The notes: generated from the sequence alone by a model not told the origin. Shown: positions 10,292-21,988, counted from the stretch's first letter. The stretch is 64,000 bases of DNA from Tenrec ecaudatus (GCF_050624435.1 NC_134534.1:66425501-66489500); one strand, 5' to 3'. Numbers and translations: made by a program.

Positions 10292-11349
10292 TGTGCTAAA
10301 AACAACAACAAAATCCTACATATACCTATCAAATCTGTAGTTTCCAAAAAGGATTATGTCAGATGATATATTAAGCTTTGGGAAAAAATGATACAACTTT
10401 TATTTACATTTATTTTAACCTCAATACATTTCTTGTACACATCTTACATGACTTATGATAGGAAGAGGGAATTTGGAGTATTCTCTATCTTAACTAGAGG
10501 GCTGCAGTTCCGAGGGCTCTGGTCATGTGGCTGGAGCAAGTGGTTTGGGCTCATGCTCTAAGGGGAAGATTCTTCTCCTTGTAAAAGCCAAGCAGAGATT
10601 TCATCACAGGGACTAGAAATTGAAGTTTTGAGACCATTTGAATGTATAATGCTTGTCTATTTATGTTTTCACATAAAGCACCCCAGGTTAATGAAAACTT
10701 CCCAAGTTAGCAAGTAATGTACGGTCATGCACATCCCCCCTAGCCTTCTGGCAATGGATGGATGCTATGCAGGGTCTGACCATATCTACACAGCATGTGC
10801 TTATGGGGAACCTTCTTATGTAAATCTCTTTTGAAAAAGGAGTTATTTTGGGAAGGGGTGTGAGGCGTACCATGAAATTTGACTCTCCAACCACTTAAGA
10901 CAATCTGGAACCTGTTGATTTGTCTTTTTCCCTTTTTGCTGATCATAAATTTAAAAGCTCTTTCTATGCACCCCATCAACAGCAAGGTATTGGCTCCTGT
11001 GCTGACAGACTGACATTTCCATGTGTTTATTAATTAGCAATTAATGCCAAAAGCGAGGAACAGACATTTGTAAAGAGGCCAATTAAAGACGGCATCATTG
11101 TCAAGGTGTCTAGATGCCAGAAACCCAGTAGGCAGGAGAATTGTGGCAAGCAATGCCCCATTGGGAGATTGTTCTTGTTCAAATCCTCTATTCATATCTT
11201 GTGAAAACTTGTCAATCTGCTTTGAAAATAGGTGTGGAGCTAATACAATATTAGTCAAGTCCATGAGGAAAAGAATTAAAAAGTAAAAAACGTGTAGATC
11301 GCATTTCTGTCTCAGACAAGGCTGATGATGATTTTCTTTTATTAAAACA
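10292..11349. other. repeat-free unique block, possible conserved non-coding sequence
   Basis: About 1 kb with no recognised repeat, in an otherwise repeat-dense area. The part around 10985-11110 is compact in sequence complexity and holds a TAATTA/CAATTAA cluster (11030-11045). Conservation cannot be judged from one sequence. No convincing ORF. Confidence 0.4.
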
Positions 11350-11528
11350 GTTTGGCCCTGCTGGGTAAGCACTGAACTGCTTCTCATAAGGTGGGCAGTT
11401 GAACCTTACCCATCACTGATGGGAGAATATGAGGCTGTTTGCTCCCATAAAGACTTATAATCTCAGAAACTATATATAGGTTCACTCTAAGTCAGAATCT
11501 ACTCAAAGGCAATCGGTGTGGGTATGTT
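11350..11528 (+). mobile_element. AfroSINE
   Basis: Head 'GGCCCTGCTGGGTAAGCACTG', middle 'TTTGCTCCCATAAAGACTTA', and tail 'TCTAAGTCAGAATCTACTC'. It is strongly diverged. Confidence 0.75.
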
Positions 11529-11974
11529 AGTTTTTAACTAGGCATTTATTGTACCCAAATAGATTAGATACTTAATTAGATACCTCTATCATCGAGTGTA
11601 TTTATTAAAAATACCATAAGTTTGCTTATACATTTTGTAGCTAGTCAGACCTAGAGCTATTTTCACTACATGTTAGTTAAAAAATACATGTGTGCCTTGG
11701 GTCTTTGAGCTTCAGTAGGATTTACCATTAGGATAAATATTTTAAGCTATTAAACTTTTTCTTTTTAAAAAATCATTCTTTCTTCTCTTATCTGTCGTGG
11801 GTATTAATTTGCTACCAGGAGGTGTAGGAGAGATGTGAATGGAAGGAGCATGTGATTCTATCTGGATTTTATTTTCTAGAAGCCTAAGTTCTTAGGATGA
11901 CTTTAAAGTTTACAGAGGGAGGACAAGGAAGAAGATGAGTGTGTTGGAAAAGAAAGGAAATACAAATAGCCTAG
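11529..11974. other. unique AT-rich sequence
   Basis: No feature recognised. Confidence 0.5.
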
Positions 11975-12149
11975 TGCACTACTATTGAATCAATTCTGAT
12001 TCATAGTGACCTTATAGAGGGTTCTGAAATGAAATCTTTAAGGGAACAAATAGTCTCGTCTGCTTTCCTGAAAAGCCACTGGTGGGCTTGAACCACCAAC
12101 CTTGTGGTTGGAAGACCAATGCCTAACCCACAGGGTCACTGGGGCTCCT
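11975..12149 (-). mobile_element. AfroSINE
   Basis: The tail core lies at 11985-12020 (AATCAATTCTGATTCATAG). The tRNA-like part reads 'GAACCACCAACCTTGTGGTT' and the head 'TCACTGGGGCTCC'. Confidence 0.8.
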
Positions 12150-12515
12150 TTGGAAAGGGGAAGAACCTAGCAAAATATGAAGGGAGAAGGGTGTCCCTCC
12201 ATATGCACCAACCGTCTGCGGCTGAGAGCTGAGCAGAGAGGTTTGTGTGTTCCGAAGCTTTTATTTCCCTTTCCTTGTGCTGTATTTCCTACCTGCTTTC
12301 CAAGGTAGCAATTAGTTAATCTGATAAATTAGTCATATTGTCCTTGCTAATAATAAACACTTGCATTGCAAATTGTCAAGATGTTGTCTCTTTGAAAACA
12401 GATCAATTAGCCACCTCCCAGGTTAGTGTTTGCTTAGATGAGCAGAGATACAGTCTCCTGTCCACGAGTTTCCCTGAGTCGTGCTACTGCTCCTTAAGGC
12501 TCGGAGTCCGGAGTT
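12150..12515. other. unique sequence
   Basis: No repeat recognised. AATTAG/TTAATC motifs occur at 12308-12410, but no gene. Confidence 0.45.
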
Positions 12516-12600
12516 CCCACGAAAACTCACTGCCATTGCGCCGAGGCCAGCTCATAGCAACTTCATAGGGCAGACCTGATCGTGTGAGTTCCTAAATGTC
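12516..12600 (-). mobile_element. AfroSINE tail fragment
   Basis: 'AAACTCACTGCCATTGCGCC' and 'CTCATAGCAACTTCATAGGG' are the reverse of the SINE tail. The head half is absent. Confidence 0.6.
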
Positions 12601-12721
12601 TTACAATTAGTCCAACATTATGAAGCACTTGAGCTTCTAATTCCACACCCCCGCACTAAAAAAGAAAGAAAAAAAGGCTCTGATGGAAAAAAAATCACAA
12701 TTGGACAGAATTGGTAGGCAG

Positions 12722-13157
12722 GTGTGACAGTTTTTTGCATGCCAACATGGCTCCCATAGGCACATGTGGGTAGAGTTTGGCCTGCCAAGCAGGTCACAGC
12801 TTGATTGGAGGGCTACTGAGATAAATGGCTCTCAGAAGCCTCTTTCTCTTTCTCCCTGGCAGCAAGCCACACACGCTCTTCCTGTTGGAGAGCCTGCAGC
12901 TGAGACCTGACAGAGCCGCTTGATGCGTCCACTGCCATTGGGGTCACAAGACCACACCCACCGGCTTGTGGTCTTCCTGCATTCTCCATCATTGTATGAG
13001 TTGTGAGTCTGAAGAGGGATTTATGGACTAGTACCAGATTTATGGACTTGATTTTGACCAGGCTGGGGTGCTTTCTTGATATCCAATTACTCTTTGATAT
13101 TAAGCTCTTTTCTATACACATATGAGTATCAATGGGTTTGTTTCTCTAACACAGCAG
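12722..13157 (+). mobile_element. ERV-L-type solo LTR (MLT2-like)
   Basis: A 436-bp unit beginning TGTGACAG and ending in TTGTTTCTCTAACACA, so it has the TG...CA ends of a long terminal repeat. It carries 'GGTCTTCCTGCATT' and 'AAGCTCTTTTCTATACACAT' blocks shared with the copies at 33310-33736 and, in reverse, 61613-63928. The plan resembles MLT2 LTRs of endogenous retrovirus L. No internal viral genes lie beside it, so it is a solo LTR. Confidence 0.6.
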
Positions 13158-13444
13158 GACAGGAGGTAAGACACAATAGCACCTTTAGAAAGCTGCCATA
13201 AGCTTGCTGGTAGGGCCGCAGCATTTAAGCCCAAAGCTTGGATCGTGGAGTTCCATTTTTTCCACCCCCAAGTCACAGAGCTGAGGGGTGGGGTGGGGAA
13301 GAATGATTTTCTCTCCGTTTCTTTCAATCTAAAAAAATCTTGGGTTTTTAAGTTCCCTCCGACGTGAAGCCTACAAGACCACTGACCATTCCTCAAAACT
13401 TCCTGGCAAATTGATTATGGGGGAAGTGGTAGATAACTAAGTGT
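13158..13444. other. unique sequence
   Basis: No feature seen apart from a G-rich GGGGTGGGGTGGGG stretch near 13284. Confidence 0.45.
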
Positions 13445-13555
13445 AATTGTTAAGGGACTAGACTTCTGAGGGAAAGACTTGTTTCACCAGTTACTGCGTG
13501 ATCCTGATCAATTTCCTTAAATTCTTTGAATCCACTTTCTCACTGAATGGTACAC
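13445..13555 (+). mobile_element. MIR SINE fragment
   Basis: The MIR core 'CCAGTTACTGCGTGATCCTG' followed by 'AATTTCCTTAAATTC' corresponds to 'CACTTACTAGCTGTGTGACC' and what follows it in the ancestral element. Confidence 0.6.
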
Positions 13556-13604
13556 ATTTTAAAACTTCTTGATCACAGGACTCAACACCGTAAAAATTAG
13601 TGAC

Positions 13605-13762
13605 TATGCCAACTTCCTGGAGCCATTGGATCAATATGGCTAACCCTTGGGTGGCGACCCCATAACCATAGACAGTTGCAGTCTCAACAACTCACAGGGG
13701 CAGTTCTACCTTGTCCTAGGAGGACACTATGAGTAGGCATCCACTTGATGGCAATGAGTTTT
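13605..13762 (+). mobile_element. AfroSINE, head degraded
   Basis: The tail half is clear: 'CACAGGGGCAGTTCTACC', 'GGACACTATGAGTAGGC' and 'CACTTGATGGCAATGAG'. The tRNA-like head is barely recognisable. Confidence 0.65.
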
Positions 13763-13764
13763 TT

Positions 13765-14520
13765 GAGTAAATGCACAAGTCTTGTTTAATATCACAATCA
13801 CATTTGTGTCATAGGCATATTTCAAGTTGCTTAGGAGCCTTTTTCCAATCCTGATGTTGAATCCTTGTCATCTAGTTCAGTTTCTCAGCATAAAGATTGA
13901 ATAAGTATGGTGAAAGGATACAGCAGGGACATACATCTTTTCTTGTGTTAAACCAGTGCTTGTTGGCTGTGAATTAGGAGCACATTAAAGCATTCTAAGA
14001 TTCCTATTCTTCAAAATGTTTTCCATAGTTTGTTATGATCCACACAGTCAGACAGTGCACTGCCAACGAAACAGAAGTCAATGTTTCCTGTAGTCTCTGC
14101 TGTTAACCAAGATCCACCTGATGTCAGCAATGATATCCCTTATCCTACATCCTCTTCGGATCTGTCCTGATTTTCATGTACTGGGGCAATCATTTAAAAA
14201 ATTATCTTCAGTAAAATTTTACTTGTATGTGATATTAATTATTGTGTTCAATAATTTTCTAATTCAACTGAACCATTTTTCTTTGAAATGGGCAAAGGTA
14301 TGGATCTCTTCCAGTTGATTGTCCCGATAGCTGTCTTCCACATTTCTTGGCGTAGACGAATATGTTCTACCAGCACGGCATCAGCTATTTGAAAAATCCC
14401 TTGTTGTATTAATCAGTTAGTCCCTGGAGCCTTGTTTTCACCAATGCCTTCAATGCAGCTTGGAATTCTTCCTTCAATATCATTGTTTCTTGATCTTATG
14501 CTTGAAATGGCTAAACATGT
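13765..14520 (-). pseudogene. RTE/BovB-type LINE, reverse transcriptase part
   Basis: In reverse, this gives the RT domain. The template-binding block is near 14440 ('KAPGTN' at the C-terminal end of the frame 14413-14601). The motif A region lies near 14060-14090, and the 'RQGC'-like block with the YAxD position near 13800-13960. The catalytic box at 13808-13819 reads Tyr-Ala-Tyr-Asp instead of Tyr-Ala-Asp-Asp. Multiple stops are present. It is a truncated, inactive LINE with neither endonuclease nor tail attached. Confidence 0.7.
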
Positions 14521-14623
14521 CAACCATAGGGTTGTGGTCAAGATTAAGTGAGAGAATATACATTGAGGACAATTGCACAGTGCATGATCAAACCTCAACA
14601 CATGCTAACTATTACTCAATGCA

Positions 14624-14795
14624 GGAGCCCTGGTGGCATAGTGGTTATGGGTTGTACTGCTAACCTCAAGGTCAGAAGTTCAAAACCACCAGCTGCTTCT
14701 TGGGAGAAAGAGTGGGCTCTCTACTCCCACAGAGTTTTAGAAACTCATAGGGCAGTTCTACTGCATGCTGCAGGGTCACTGTAGCAGTGAATAAT
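14624..14795 (+). mobile_element. AfroSINE, well preserved head
   Basis: It begins GGAGCCCTGGTGGCATAGTG, closest to the family head in this window. B-box-like 'CAGAAGTTCAAAACCACC' follows, and it ends after GGGTCACTGTAGCAGTGAA, lacking the final RTE-like tail. Confidence 0.85.
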
Positions 14796-14807
14796 GAAGA
14801 ACGATCG

Positions 14808-14970
14808 ATGTAGCACTTCCTAGTTGCACATCAATCTGCTAGTGAAAAAGGGCAGCAATTTGGACCCACCAGTTGCTCCTTGTGGGAAAGATGTGGCACT
14901 CTGCTTCCATAAATATTTTCTTTAGAACCCTTTGAGTTCCATACCATACTATATGGTTGTTATGAGTTTT
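14808..14970 (+). mobile_element. AfroSINE, diverged
   Basis: The middle 'GGGAAAGATGTGGCACTCTG' followed by 'CTTCCATAAA', and the tail 'GGTTGTTATGAGTTTTTGG', are visible. The head is degraded. It lies directly after another SINE in the same orientation. Confidence 0.7.
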
Positions 14971-15501
14971 TGGTATTATTCATTTTAGATATTGTTAAAA
15001 ACAAAATCTTTTGTAACATTCTAGTAAAAGTGCGTCCTTATGATACTGGGCAGAACTGATTATGATAATGATGATATTGTTACTCAGAAGTTCACCATCA
15101 CGGCCGGTCAACTCGGTGTTCTATGTCATGTTCTTTAAAGTGGCCTTCAAAATAGGTAGAGGTTAAATTTCTAGGACTATCATTTTATTGTTTAATATTA
15201 GAAATTTCATAGTATAATTTATAGAATAAAAATATTTCCTCTTAAACATATGCTCATTGTAGAACATTGAGGAATTAGAAATGTAAAAAATGACATCACA
15301 TCAGTCTCAATTACTGAAAGAAATCACAGTGAACATTGTGGTGTATGTATTTTCTTCTAATCTATTTTCCCATGAGCTGTGGATAGTATAACAGGATTGC
15401 TCATGAGGTTGAAAAATAATCTTGTTTCCATGGTTAATTTACATTTTTAAATTAGAAAAGTTTGAAACTAAAGATTGATTTGGGTCTATCAGCATCTAAA
15501 A
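14971..15501. other. unique AT-rich sequence
   Basis: No recognised repeat or gene. Confidence 0.5.
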
Positions 15502-15708
15502 GGAGCCCTAGTAGCAGAGTGGATTACATATTGGGCGTCTAACTTCAAGATCAGCAGTTCAAAACCACCGGGACTCCGTGGGAGAAAGATGAGGTTTGCT
15601 ACTCCCATAAAGAGTCGCAGTCTCAGAAACCCACAGGGCAGTTCCACCCTGTAGTCCCACAGTACTGCTGAGTCTCACACTACTTGATGGCAGTAAGTAT
15701 GGTTTGAA
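15502..15708 (+). mobile_element. AfroSINE, full length
   Basis: Head 'GGAGCCCTAGTAGCAGAGTG', B-box-like 'AGCAGTTCAAAACCACC', middle 'CTACTCCCATAAAGAGTC', and tail 'TACTTGATGGCAGTAAG'. It ends with GTATGGTTT. Confidence 0.85.
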
Positions 15709-16139
15709 AATTTACCAATATCTGAAATCCTAACATTCATTTTAGAACTTGTTAGGATACCTGAGTGCACTTTATCTCAATTCCATATGAAAATTAAGTA
15801 CTTTTCCCATATTCCCATGTATGTATATGAGTTGTTTCTATGGCTTCATTAGCATTATATAATTAGCAAAAAAATACCAATACAAATGCTGTACCTGTCT
15901 CAAACAAAATAAATGTTAACACAGAATATTAAAATTTTTATAATCAATTTTATATAATACATATGAGTCATGTACACAATGATATATTAAAATTTGTATA
16001 ATACATTAATTTTATCAACTCGGAGTCAAATTATTTAGATAATATTCTCCTAAATGTGTTACAATATTTTAAATTGATCAGTCTTGTTTAGTAGCTGTAT
16101 GTTCTGGGGAGCTTCTTAATGCTGTCCCTATTTATCAAT
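15709..16139. other. unique, very AT-rich sequence
   Basis: No feature recognised. Confidence 0.5.
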
Positions 16140-16960
16140 GATCTATTAAACAGCTGTTCAGTGAATCTCCACATGTGCCACGAAGTATCCCAGGGCCCGT
16201 GGGTACAGTGATGAAAAGGAGTCTCAGTGCTTTCGTGGAGCTCATAGACCCATGACAAGCACAAACTAGGTAAGCAGGTACAGAAATAAGCGAACAAAAA
16301 CACGCTAAAAACATGAAACATCTTTCAACGGAAAAAAGAATGAGAGTAAATCCAAATCACCCGGGAGACACTGCTGTAGAAAGGGGTCAGGAGAGTTCTG
16401 CCTGTTTTTCCATTGAGAAAAACGTAAGTGTGATTTGTCTAGTAAAAATCTGGGAAAGGCCTGCCCAAGAAGAGAACAGCAGTTTGGCTGCGGCCATGCT
16501 AGAAAACAACAACAATAATAATAGATGAAAAACAAACCAGACTGCGGGTGGGCCGGGTGCTCTGGGGGGAAGGCCAGAGCACTGCAAGGCACTAGCTAGC
16601 ACACGGCGAGGGAGGAAGCCAATCATGTTGAGTCTTTCAGCCTGCTCTATGAAGCTGGAAAATTATTCTAGGTGCTATAGAAAGCCATTGGTGGAGTCTT
16701 CAGAAGAGAGTGGTAAAATCAGATATTTTACAATCCAGTTGGGGTAGAGAATGGATTAGAGAGGTGCAAATATAGGAGTCCAGACAGAAGTTAGGAGGAT
16801 GCTGCTTCAGTCTTCCAGAGACTGGGACGAGCTTGGGTAGGCAAATGTGTGGAGAGAAATGGCTGCAGCTGACGTTGAAGACCGGTGTTGAAGACAGAAT
16901 TGACAGAGTGTGAGATGGTCTGCGAATGTAGGAGAGGGCCAAGACTGGGACTTACATTTT
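16140..16960 (-). mobile_element. L2 LINE remnants
   Basis: 'TTCAGTGAATCTCCACATG' with 'GTGGAGCTCATAG' resembles an L2 3' end read in reverse. 'GGTAAAATCAGATATTTTAC' and 'GAGGATGCTGCTTCAG' continue the same old LINE. The boundaries are loose and the middle (16300-16540) may be unrelated. Confidence 0.45.
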
Positions 16961-17454
16961 GTGGTTGTGTAGCTGGTGTATGAAGGTCCATGTACGGAAT
17001 GGGGGCCACTAGAGGAGGAAGTTGACTAAGGGTTCAGTTTTGGACAAACTATTCTCACTTTTCTTAGTCCAGGGAAGTCCCATCTCTTCAGAGAGTTGTC
17101 CTCAAGTAGGGCCCATGCCCTGGTCAGGCTCATTGCATAATGAGCTGTCTGTTGTGATACCTTGTTAGGTATTCCCAGGTAACTGAATGAATTTGCAGTG
17201 CAGTGCTATTGGCTAGTTGCCAGTAAAATGTTGGGAGACATGTGTATTCTTCATCAGGATTCTTTCTGCTGTGAGTGGCAGAAATCCAATTTAAATTGGC
17301 TTAATCAACAGAGGGGATTTATTGGCTTGTGTGCAGGGGAAGTTCGTCAGTGCCCCAGGTCTAGCTGGCTGGTTACTAAGGTGCTTAAATGATCTTCTTC
17401 TCTCACCCTCCTTTGCCTTTTTCTCAATTGCGGCATTTTCCCCCCAGGTGATGA
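16961..17454. other. mostly unique sequence
   Basis: Around 17285-17335, 'AAATTGGCTTAATCAACAG' with 'GGATTTATTGGCTTGTG' looks like part of an old dispersed repeat that I cannot name. Nothing else is seen. Confidence 0.35.
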
Positions 17455-17690
17455 CTTTATTTATTTTTTTAACTATTATTAATTGGGAGTTGATATAAAT
17501 ATTGTATCATTCCATAGTTCAGTCACGCCAAGCATTATTGCACAATTGCTACCACAATCAGTTTCCAAGCATTCTTCCCCTTCTCAGACTCCTTGACAGC
17601 TGTCTTCCTTTCACCTAGCCGCCCCAACCACGGCAACCAGCCACCCAAACGCCTATCTACTTACTGATGCCCTAGGTTCATCAAGCGTGG
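17455..17690 (-). mobile_element. L1 LINE 3' UTR fragment
   Basis: 'ACAATTGCTACCACAATCAG' followed by a pyrimidine-rich stretch and 'GGCAACCAGCCACC' is the reverse of an L1-type 3' untranslated region, as in the clearer copy at 53063-53300. Confidence 0.55.
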
Positions 17691-17811
17691 GTTTCAATTG
17701 CTGCATTTTGGTCAGTTTTTCCACCTTGGGAGAAAGATGACTATTAGTTTCAAGTTCACAGTTGGAGCCCCAAATCCATCTCCTTACTCTAGTCAGACTA
17801 CGCTGCCAGAG

Positions 17812-17999
17812 CAGTGGTCCTCAACCTCCCTAATGCCGTGACCCTTTAATACAGTGCCTCATGTTGTGTTCACCCCCAACCATAAAATTATTTTCATTGC
17901 GACTTCATAACTGTAATTTTGCTACTGTTATGAATTGGATGAAAGGGGCGTTCAACCCCCCAAAGGGGTCGTGACCGACCCCCAGGTTGAGAACCACTG
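17812..17999 (-). mobile_element. SPIN-type hAT MITE
   Basis: Starts CAGTGGTCCTCAACC and ends GGTTGAGAACCACTG. The interior is the reverse of the 9766-9957 copy ('CCCCAACCATAAAATTATTT', 'ACTGTAATTTTGCTACTG'). It is almost full length, 188 bp. The flanking 8-mers do not match. Confidence 0.85.
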
Positions 18000-18191
18000 A
18001 TCTAAAAGTTCTGCTCTGGCCACAGGCAAAGGATTGGAACAGTTTTACTAACAGAGAGATCATTGTCAACTTGATTATAGTGGATGACCGACAATAGCAT
18101 ATGATATTTGGTCAGCTGACCTCCCTCTTAACCCAATCTGAATTTTCTCTAGGCTTAAAGATTTCTCGCTTGTTTCATGACAGAAATTTCT

Positions 18192-18541
18192 TCTCTGAGG
18201 TTGGGAGAGAAGGGGGAGAAAGGGGGAATAGATCACAAGGATTGACATATCACAGAACCCCCACCCCCGCCCCCCACCCACACACAAGGGGATGGGCAAC
18301 AGAAACATGGGTGAAGGGAGACAGTGGACAGTGTCAGATATGAAACAATAACAATGTATAATTTACCAAGGGTTCGCGAGGGTGGGAGGGTGGGGAGGGA
18401 GGGAAAAGAAAGAAGCGATACCAGGGGCTCAAGTAGAAAGAATGTTTTGAAAATGATGGCAACGTAAGTACAAATGATGTATGCACTGTTATAAGAGCTC
18501 TGAAAGCCCCTAATAAAACAATTTATAAAAAGGAAAAAGAA
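18192..18541 (+). mobile_element. L1-like 3' end (family A), 350 bp, with target-site duplication
   Basis: A truncated copy of the family A repeat described at 3722. It has 'GGGTGAAGGGAGAC', 'TATAATTTACCAAGGG', 'GCCCCTAATAAAA' and an A-rich tail. It is flanked by the direct repeat AGAAATTTCT at 18182-18191 and 18542-18551, the expected mark of endonuclease-primed insertion. Confidence 0.8.
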
Positions 18542-18551
18542 AGAAATTTCT

Positions 18552-18893
18552 GCTCTCTCTTTCTCTAATATTGCTAGTGGTCTTTTCTTTCTTACCCTAC
18601 TTTAATTTCTATCTTTCTATTATGATTGTTATTTCTTTCCATTTAATTTTGCTTTTTATTGTTTAGGGTGGGTTTTCCAGGTTTCCATGAAGCACAGAAG
18701 GTGACATAGACAATAATTAATGCCATGGTTTATTGGGGAAGGTAAGGGAAATTGGGGAGTAAACTATGACTGAGGGAGTGGGAGGGAGCGTTATAACTGA
18801 TTGTGGTGAAGCATACATAACTTTTCTTAAAAGAGACAACCATGGAAGTGTATGACATGAATTTCATATCAATACAGCTATTTTAAAAAAGAA
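18552..18893 (+). mobile_element. older L1-type 3' end (family B)
   Basis: 'GGTTTATTGGGGAAGG', 'ACTGATTGTGGTGAAGCATA' and 'CAATACAGCTATTTTAAAAA' parallel the copy at 49030-49402. They match the 3' UTR layout of mammalian L1 ('GATTGTGGTGATG..AATAAAGCT'). The family A element at 18192 inserted just before or within it. Confidence 0.6.
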
Positions 18894-18894
18894 C

Positions 18895-19085
18895 CCCAAA
18901 ATGGGAGCTACTCTCCATCAGACGGATGAGCACAATCGTTGCAACAAACACCTCTACTAGTCACTGTGAGGGTGGCACAGGATCAGGCAGTGTTTGGGTC
19001 TGTTATCCAATAGGTCGCCATGCAATGTAGCAGACATCATGGAAACTCACAGCAGTACACAATGACAAACCACTATAATAGAAAA
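18895..19085 (+). mobile_element. RTE LINE 3' tail fragment
   Basis: 'GCACAATCGTTGCAAC' and 'GAGGGTGGCACAGGATCAGG' followed by 'CAGTGTTTGGGTCTGTT' match the last ~190 bp of the RTE LINE. The tail end is diverged. Confidence 0.6.
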
Positions 19086-21384
19086 ATCATGCATTAGGCT
19101 TGTCTCCTCCTTGCACAGCATAACAGCTCAGCAAGTTTAAGACAGACGGCTATTCAATGGAAGCTGTACATTTCTTTTTGTTGTTTGAAATGAACTTGTA
19201 TATCACTAAAGAATCCAAGTCCACTTTAAATTTGCTTTTCCTCCATTTTTAGTGAGTCAGACCAATATTTAGATCTGAGGATTAAGGAATCTGGAGGTAT
19301 TTTTGTTGTTTTGCTTTATGGATTTTTATTTTATTTAAATTAACTAATGTCCTGCTGAACTCTCTCTTTTTTGGGGTCCTTACCTCTGGTCCTCCCCCTC
19401 TCCCTTTTCTTACCCCTGCCCCTGTCCTCATAATCATCAAAGTCTTGCCTTTTTGTATATAAAGCACCTTTCTTCTTTGTTTTTGCTTATCACAATGGTG
19501 ATAGTGAAAATTTACCTTTGTAAGACTGACTGAGTTTGCTAAGCAAAATGTTCTTTGGTTTTGCCCATGACTGTGGTGTTTAAGAGACTCATTACTGTTT
19601 TTATCGCCACATTGGAAACTCACAAAACTTTAAAGAAGTCTCTTGGGGTGGTAGGCTGGGTACTGTGCGATTCAGTACCAAATCTGATAGTCAGGCAGAG
19701 GCAGCACAAATGCAGGGTCCAGAGCTAGGAGCTGAACATGTTCAAAAGCCATAAGAAGTCTTCTTGCTCCTACCAAAGTTCAGTCAGGATATAGAAGTAT
19801 GGCTTTCCAGATGATGATGTGTAAGAAATGTACAGTGGTACCTACATACACCCATCCATGGAAAACAGAGGACAGTATTGTAAGTCACATCCTCTAGTAA
19901 AGTGGTCTCTCTAGTAAAGTAGTGTTAAAGATGTCCCCAAGGAAACAAAGTGTGTGACTTGATTCCTGCCCTCCACTAAAGTCCAATCGTAGTCATTAGT
20001 ATTGTAGTAGGATAGTGAAGCTCAGAATTATAATATATCACATAAGGAATTATGGCTATAAGGATCAAATTAATTGACTGCAACTCAATCATGTCTAAAT
20101 ATTGTGAAGATGATCTAAATAATTTGTAACAATTATAAATATTAAAGAAATATATATTAAACATATACACAAATATATGTAAAGATTTCAAAAGAAATAT
20201 TTATTTGAATATGTACAAATGCTAGGTCCACTCCTGTCCCTTGGATAAGCTCATACCCCATGCTTATCAGTGGGCTCATTATATATGCAGCAGGATGGCA
20301 TTGTGGGGAATCCTGTTCACAGTTACTCACAGACAAATCCTACCAGTATCTTCTACCCCCTTCTTCCCAGACCCATGCAGAGAAAAGTTGTTTGGTGGGA
20401 GTCTCATTGCGTACTAATGATGCAATCAGATTAACATATAATTATTCACCCAATTATAATAATCTATTCTCCACCCTGGACTGTATCTTATTTATGCACA
20501 TATGACCTGGGACTTCTAAACATGTTTCCAATAGACATTGGCTTCCTATGAATTTTAGTCAGCCAGGCTTTTTATCCAAGCCACTTCAGGAGCAGCTTTT
20601 TCCCCCTCCCAGTGGTAGCATATCATTCCATACAGCCAATACAAGTAACAGTAACTAAGCTACCCCTTTAATAAAGAGTACGGCCTTGATCCACACTCTC
20701 TACTAAGGTCAGAGCTTAATCTCATCTTACTTCTGATCATTATCAGATAATGCCTTTCAATTGGGACTGTAGCCACACACATATGAAATTCAGAATTATA
20801 TCACATAAAGGATTATGGCTGGAGGGTCATATTGTTTGAGAATAACTCAGCTAATTGACAGAAATGTTACCTTTACACGTAACGTAGAAACAGAAATCAT
20901 GACTGAATAACACATGCATTTGCCACTGGCATAGTAAGGTTTCAGAGCTTGTATGTTGGGAAGTGTGCCTGCATTTGCAAATAGACCCGAGATGAATAGA
21001 CTGACTCAATGTCCAGATTGTGTGGTCACCTTCTTAAAATTCATGATGCTTCAAGAATTCCAGAGTAGAAAGGCAACACGAACTCTGTAATACGGAGTTA
21101 GGGGGAACTTAAAACCATCAAAATTTAATTCCCTATAGAGAATGTATATATATATAATTTGTAAATACTAAGTATACATATAAATTATGTGTTTTTGGTC
21201 ATGGATGTCCATTATAGTGTTAAAATAATTGTGGCAAAGAAAATTTATCAAAAATTATTTTTCAACATATTCCTTGCTGAGCAATGGAACAATGGCAGTC
21301 ATCAGAGAAAGGATAACTTGGTATTAAGACTTGGTATATTGACCATTCTTTCAATGTTAATTTCGACATTGTAACAGTAATAAT
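19086..21384. other. 2.3 kb without recognised genes; one repeated segment pair
   Basis: Mostly unique AT-rich DNA. Segments near 20022-20070 and 20784-20835 share 'CAGAATTATA..ATCACATAA' and 'GGATTATGGCT', so both may belong to one old unclassified repeat covering roughly 19900-20870. A 'CTCTAGTAAAGTGGT' / 'CTCTAGTAAAGTAGT' local repeat lies at 19891-19924. No coding signal. Confidence 0.4.
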
Positions 21385-21545
21385 GAGAGAGGTCCGGAGT
21401 TTAAGGAAGACTAGGGAGAAAGATGAGGCTTTCTACTCCTAAGAATAGTGGCAGCCTTGGAGACCCACCGGTAAGTTTTAGGCTGCCCTTAGGGTCCCTA
21501 GCTGTGAGTTTGAATGAGCTCGATGGCAGAGTGACAGTGAGTCCC
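21385..21545 (+). mobile_element. AfroSINE, headless
   Basis: 'AGGGAGAAAGATGAGGCTTT', 'CTACTCCTAAGAATAG' and 'GAGCTCGATGGCAGAGTGA' are the middle and tail of the SINE. Confidence 0.7.
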
Positions 21546-21866
21546 ACTGGACGGTGAAGGCAGTGTTTGTCATATGTGTGTAAAGTATAGTAATAAATTC
21601 TCGGAAAATAAAATGTTAGAATTGAACTTTTAAGGTTCTCAAAATAAAATAATTACAAAAGCAAGTCTTTCTTTGTGAAAATCAACATTTTAAAAACTGC
21701 TTTTTTAAAGCAATCAAAAAGTAACTTATAAGATTGTTACCAAATTAAATGTACTAGTTTTAGTATTTCTGAGATTTTTCTAAGGTTCTTTGGAGGGAAA
21801 AGAAAATAAATGATCCCTTGGATATACACTGTTATAAAATAAAGAATCAATTTCTTGATCTCGTAC
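21546..21866. other. unique AT-rich sequence
   Basis: No feature recognised. Confidence 0.5.
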
Positions 21867-21988
21867 AAGAGTCCCAGTGACACAGAGATTTGAGTGCTTG
21901 GCTGCTGACAAAAGGGCTGGCAGGTTGAACACACAAGCCACTCTGCAGGATAAGGAGCTGGCAGTCTGCTTCCATGAAGAATACAGAC

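Noticed and set aside
12722..13157. Possible complete endogenous retrovirus between the LTRs at 12722 and 33310
   Set aside because: They are 20 kb apart, the interval holds only unrelated repeats and unique DNA, and no gag, pol or env-like sequence is visible.
14624..14700. tRNA-like sequence with A and B boxes
   Set aside because: It is the tRNA-derived head of an AfroSINE, not a tRNA gene: it lacks a closed acceptor stem and continues into the SINE body.
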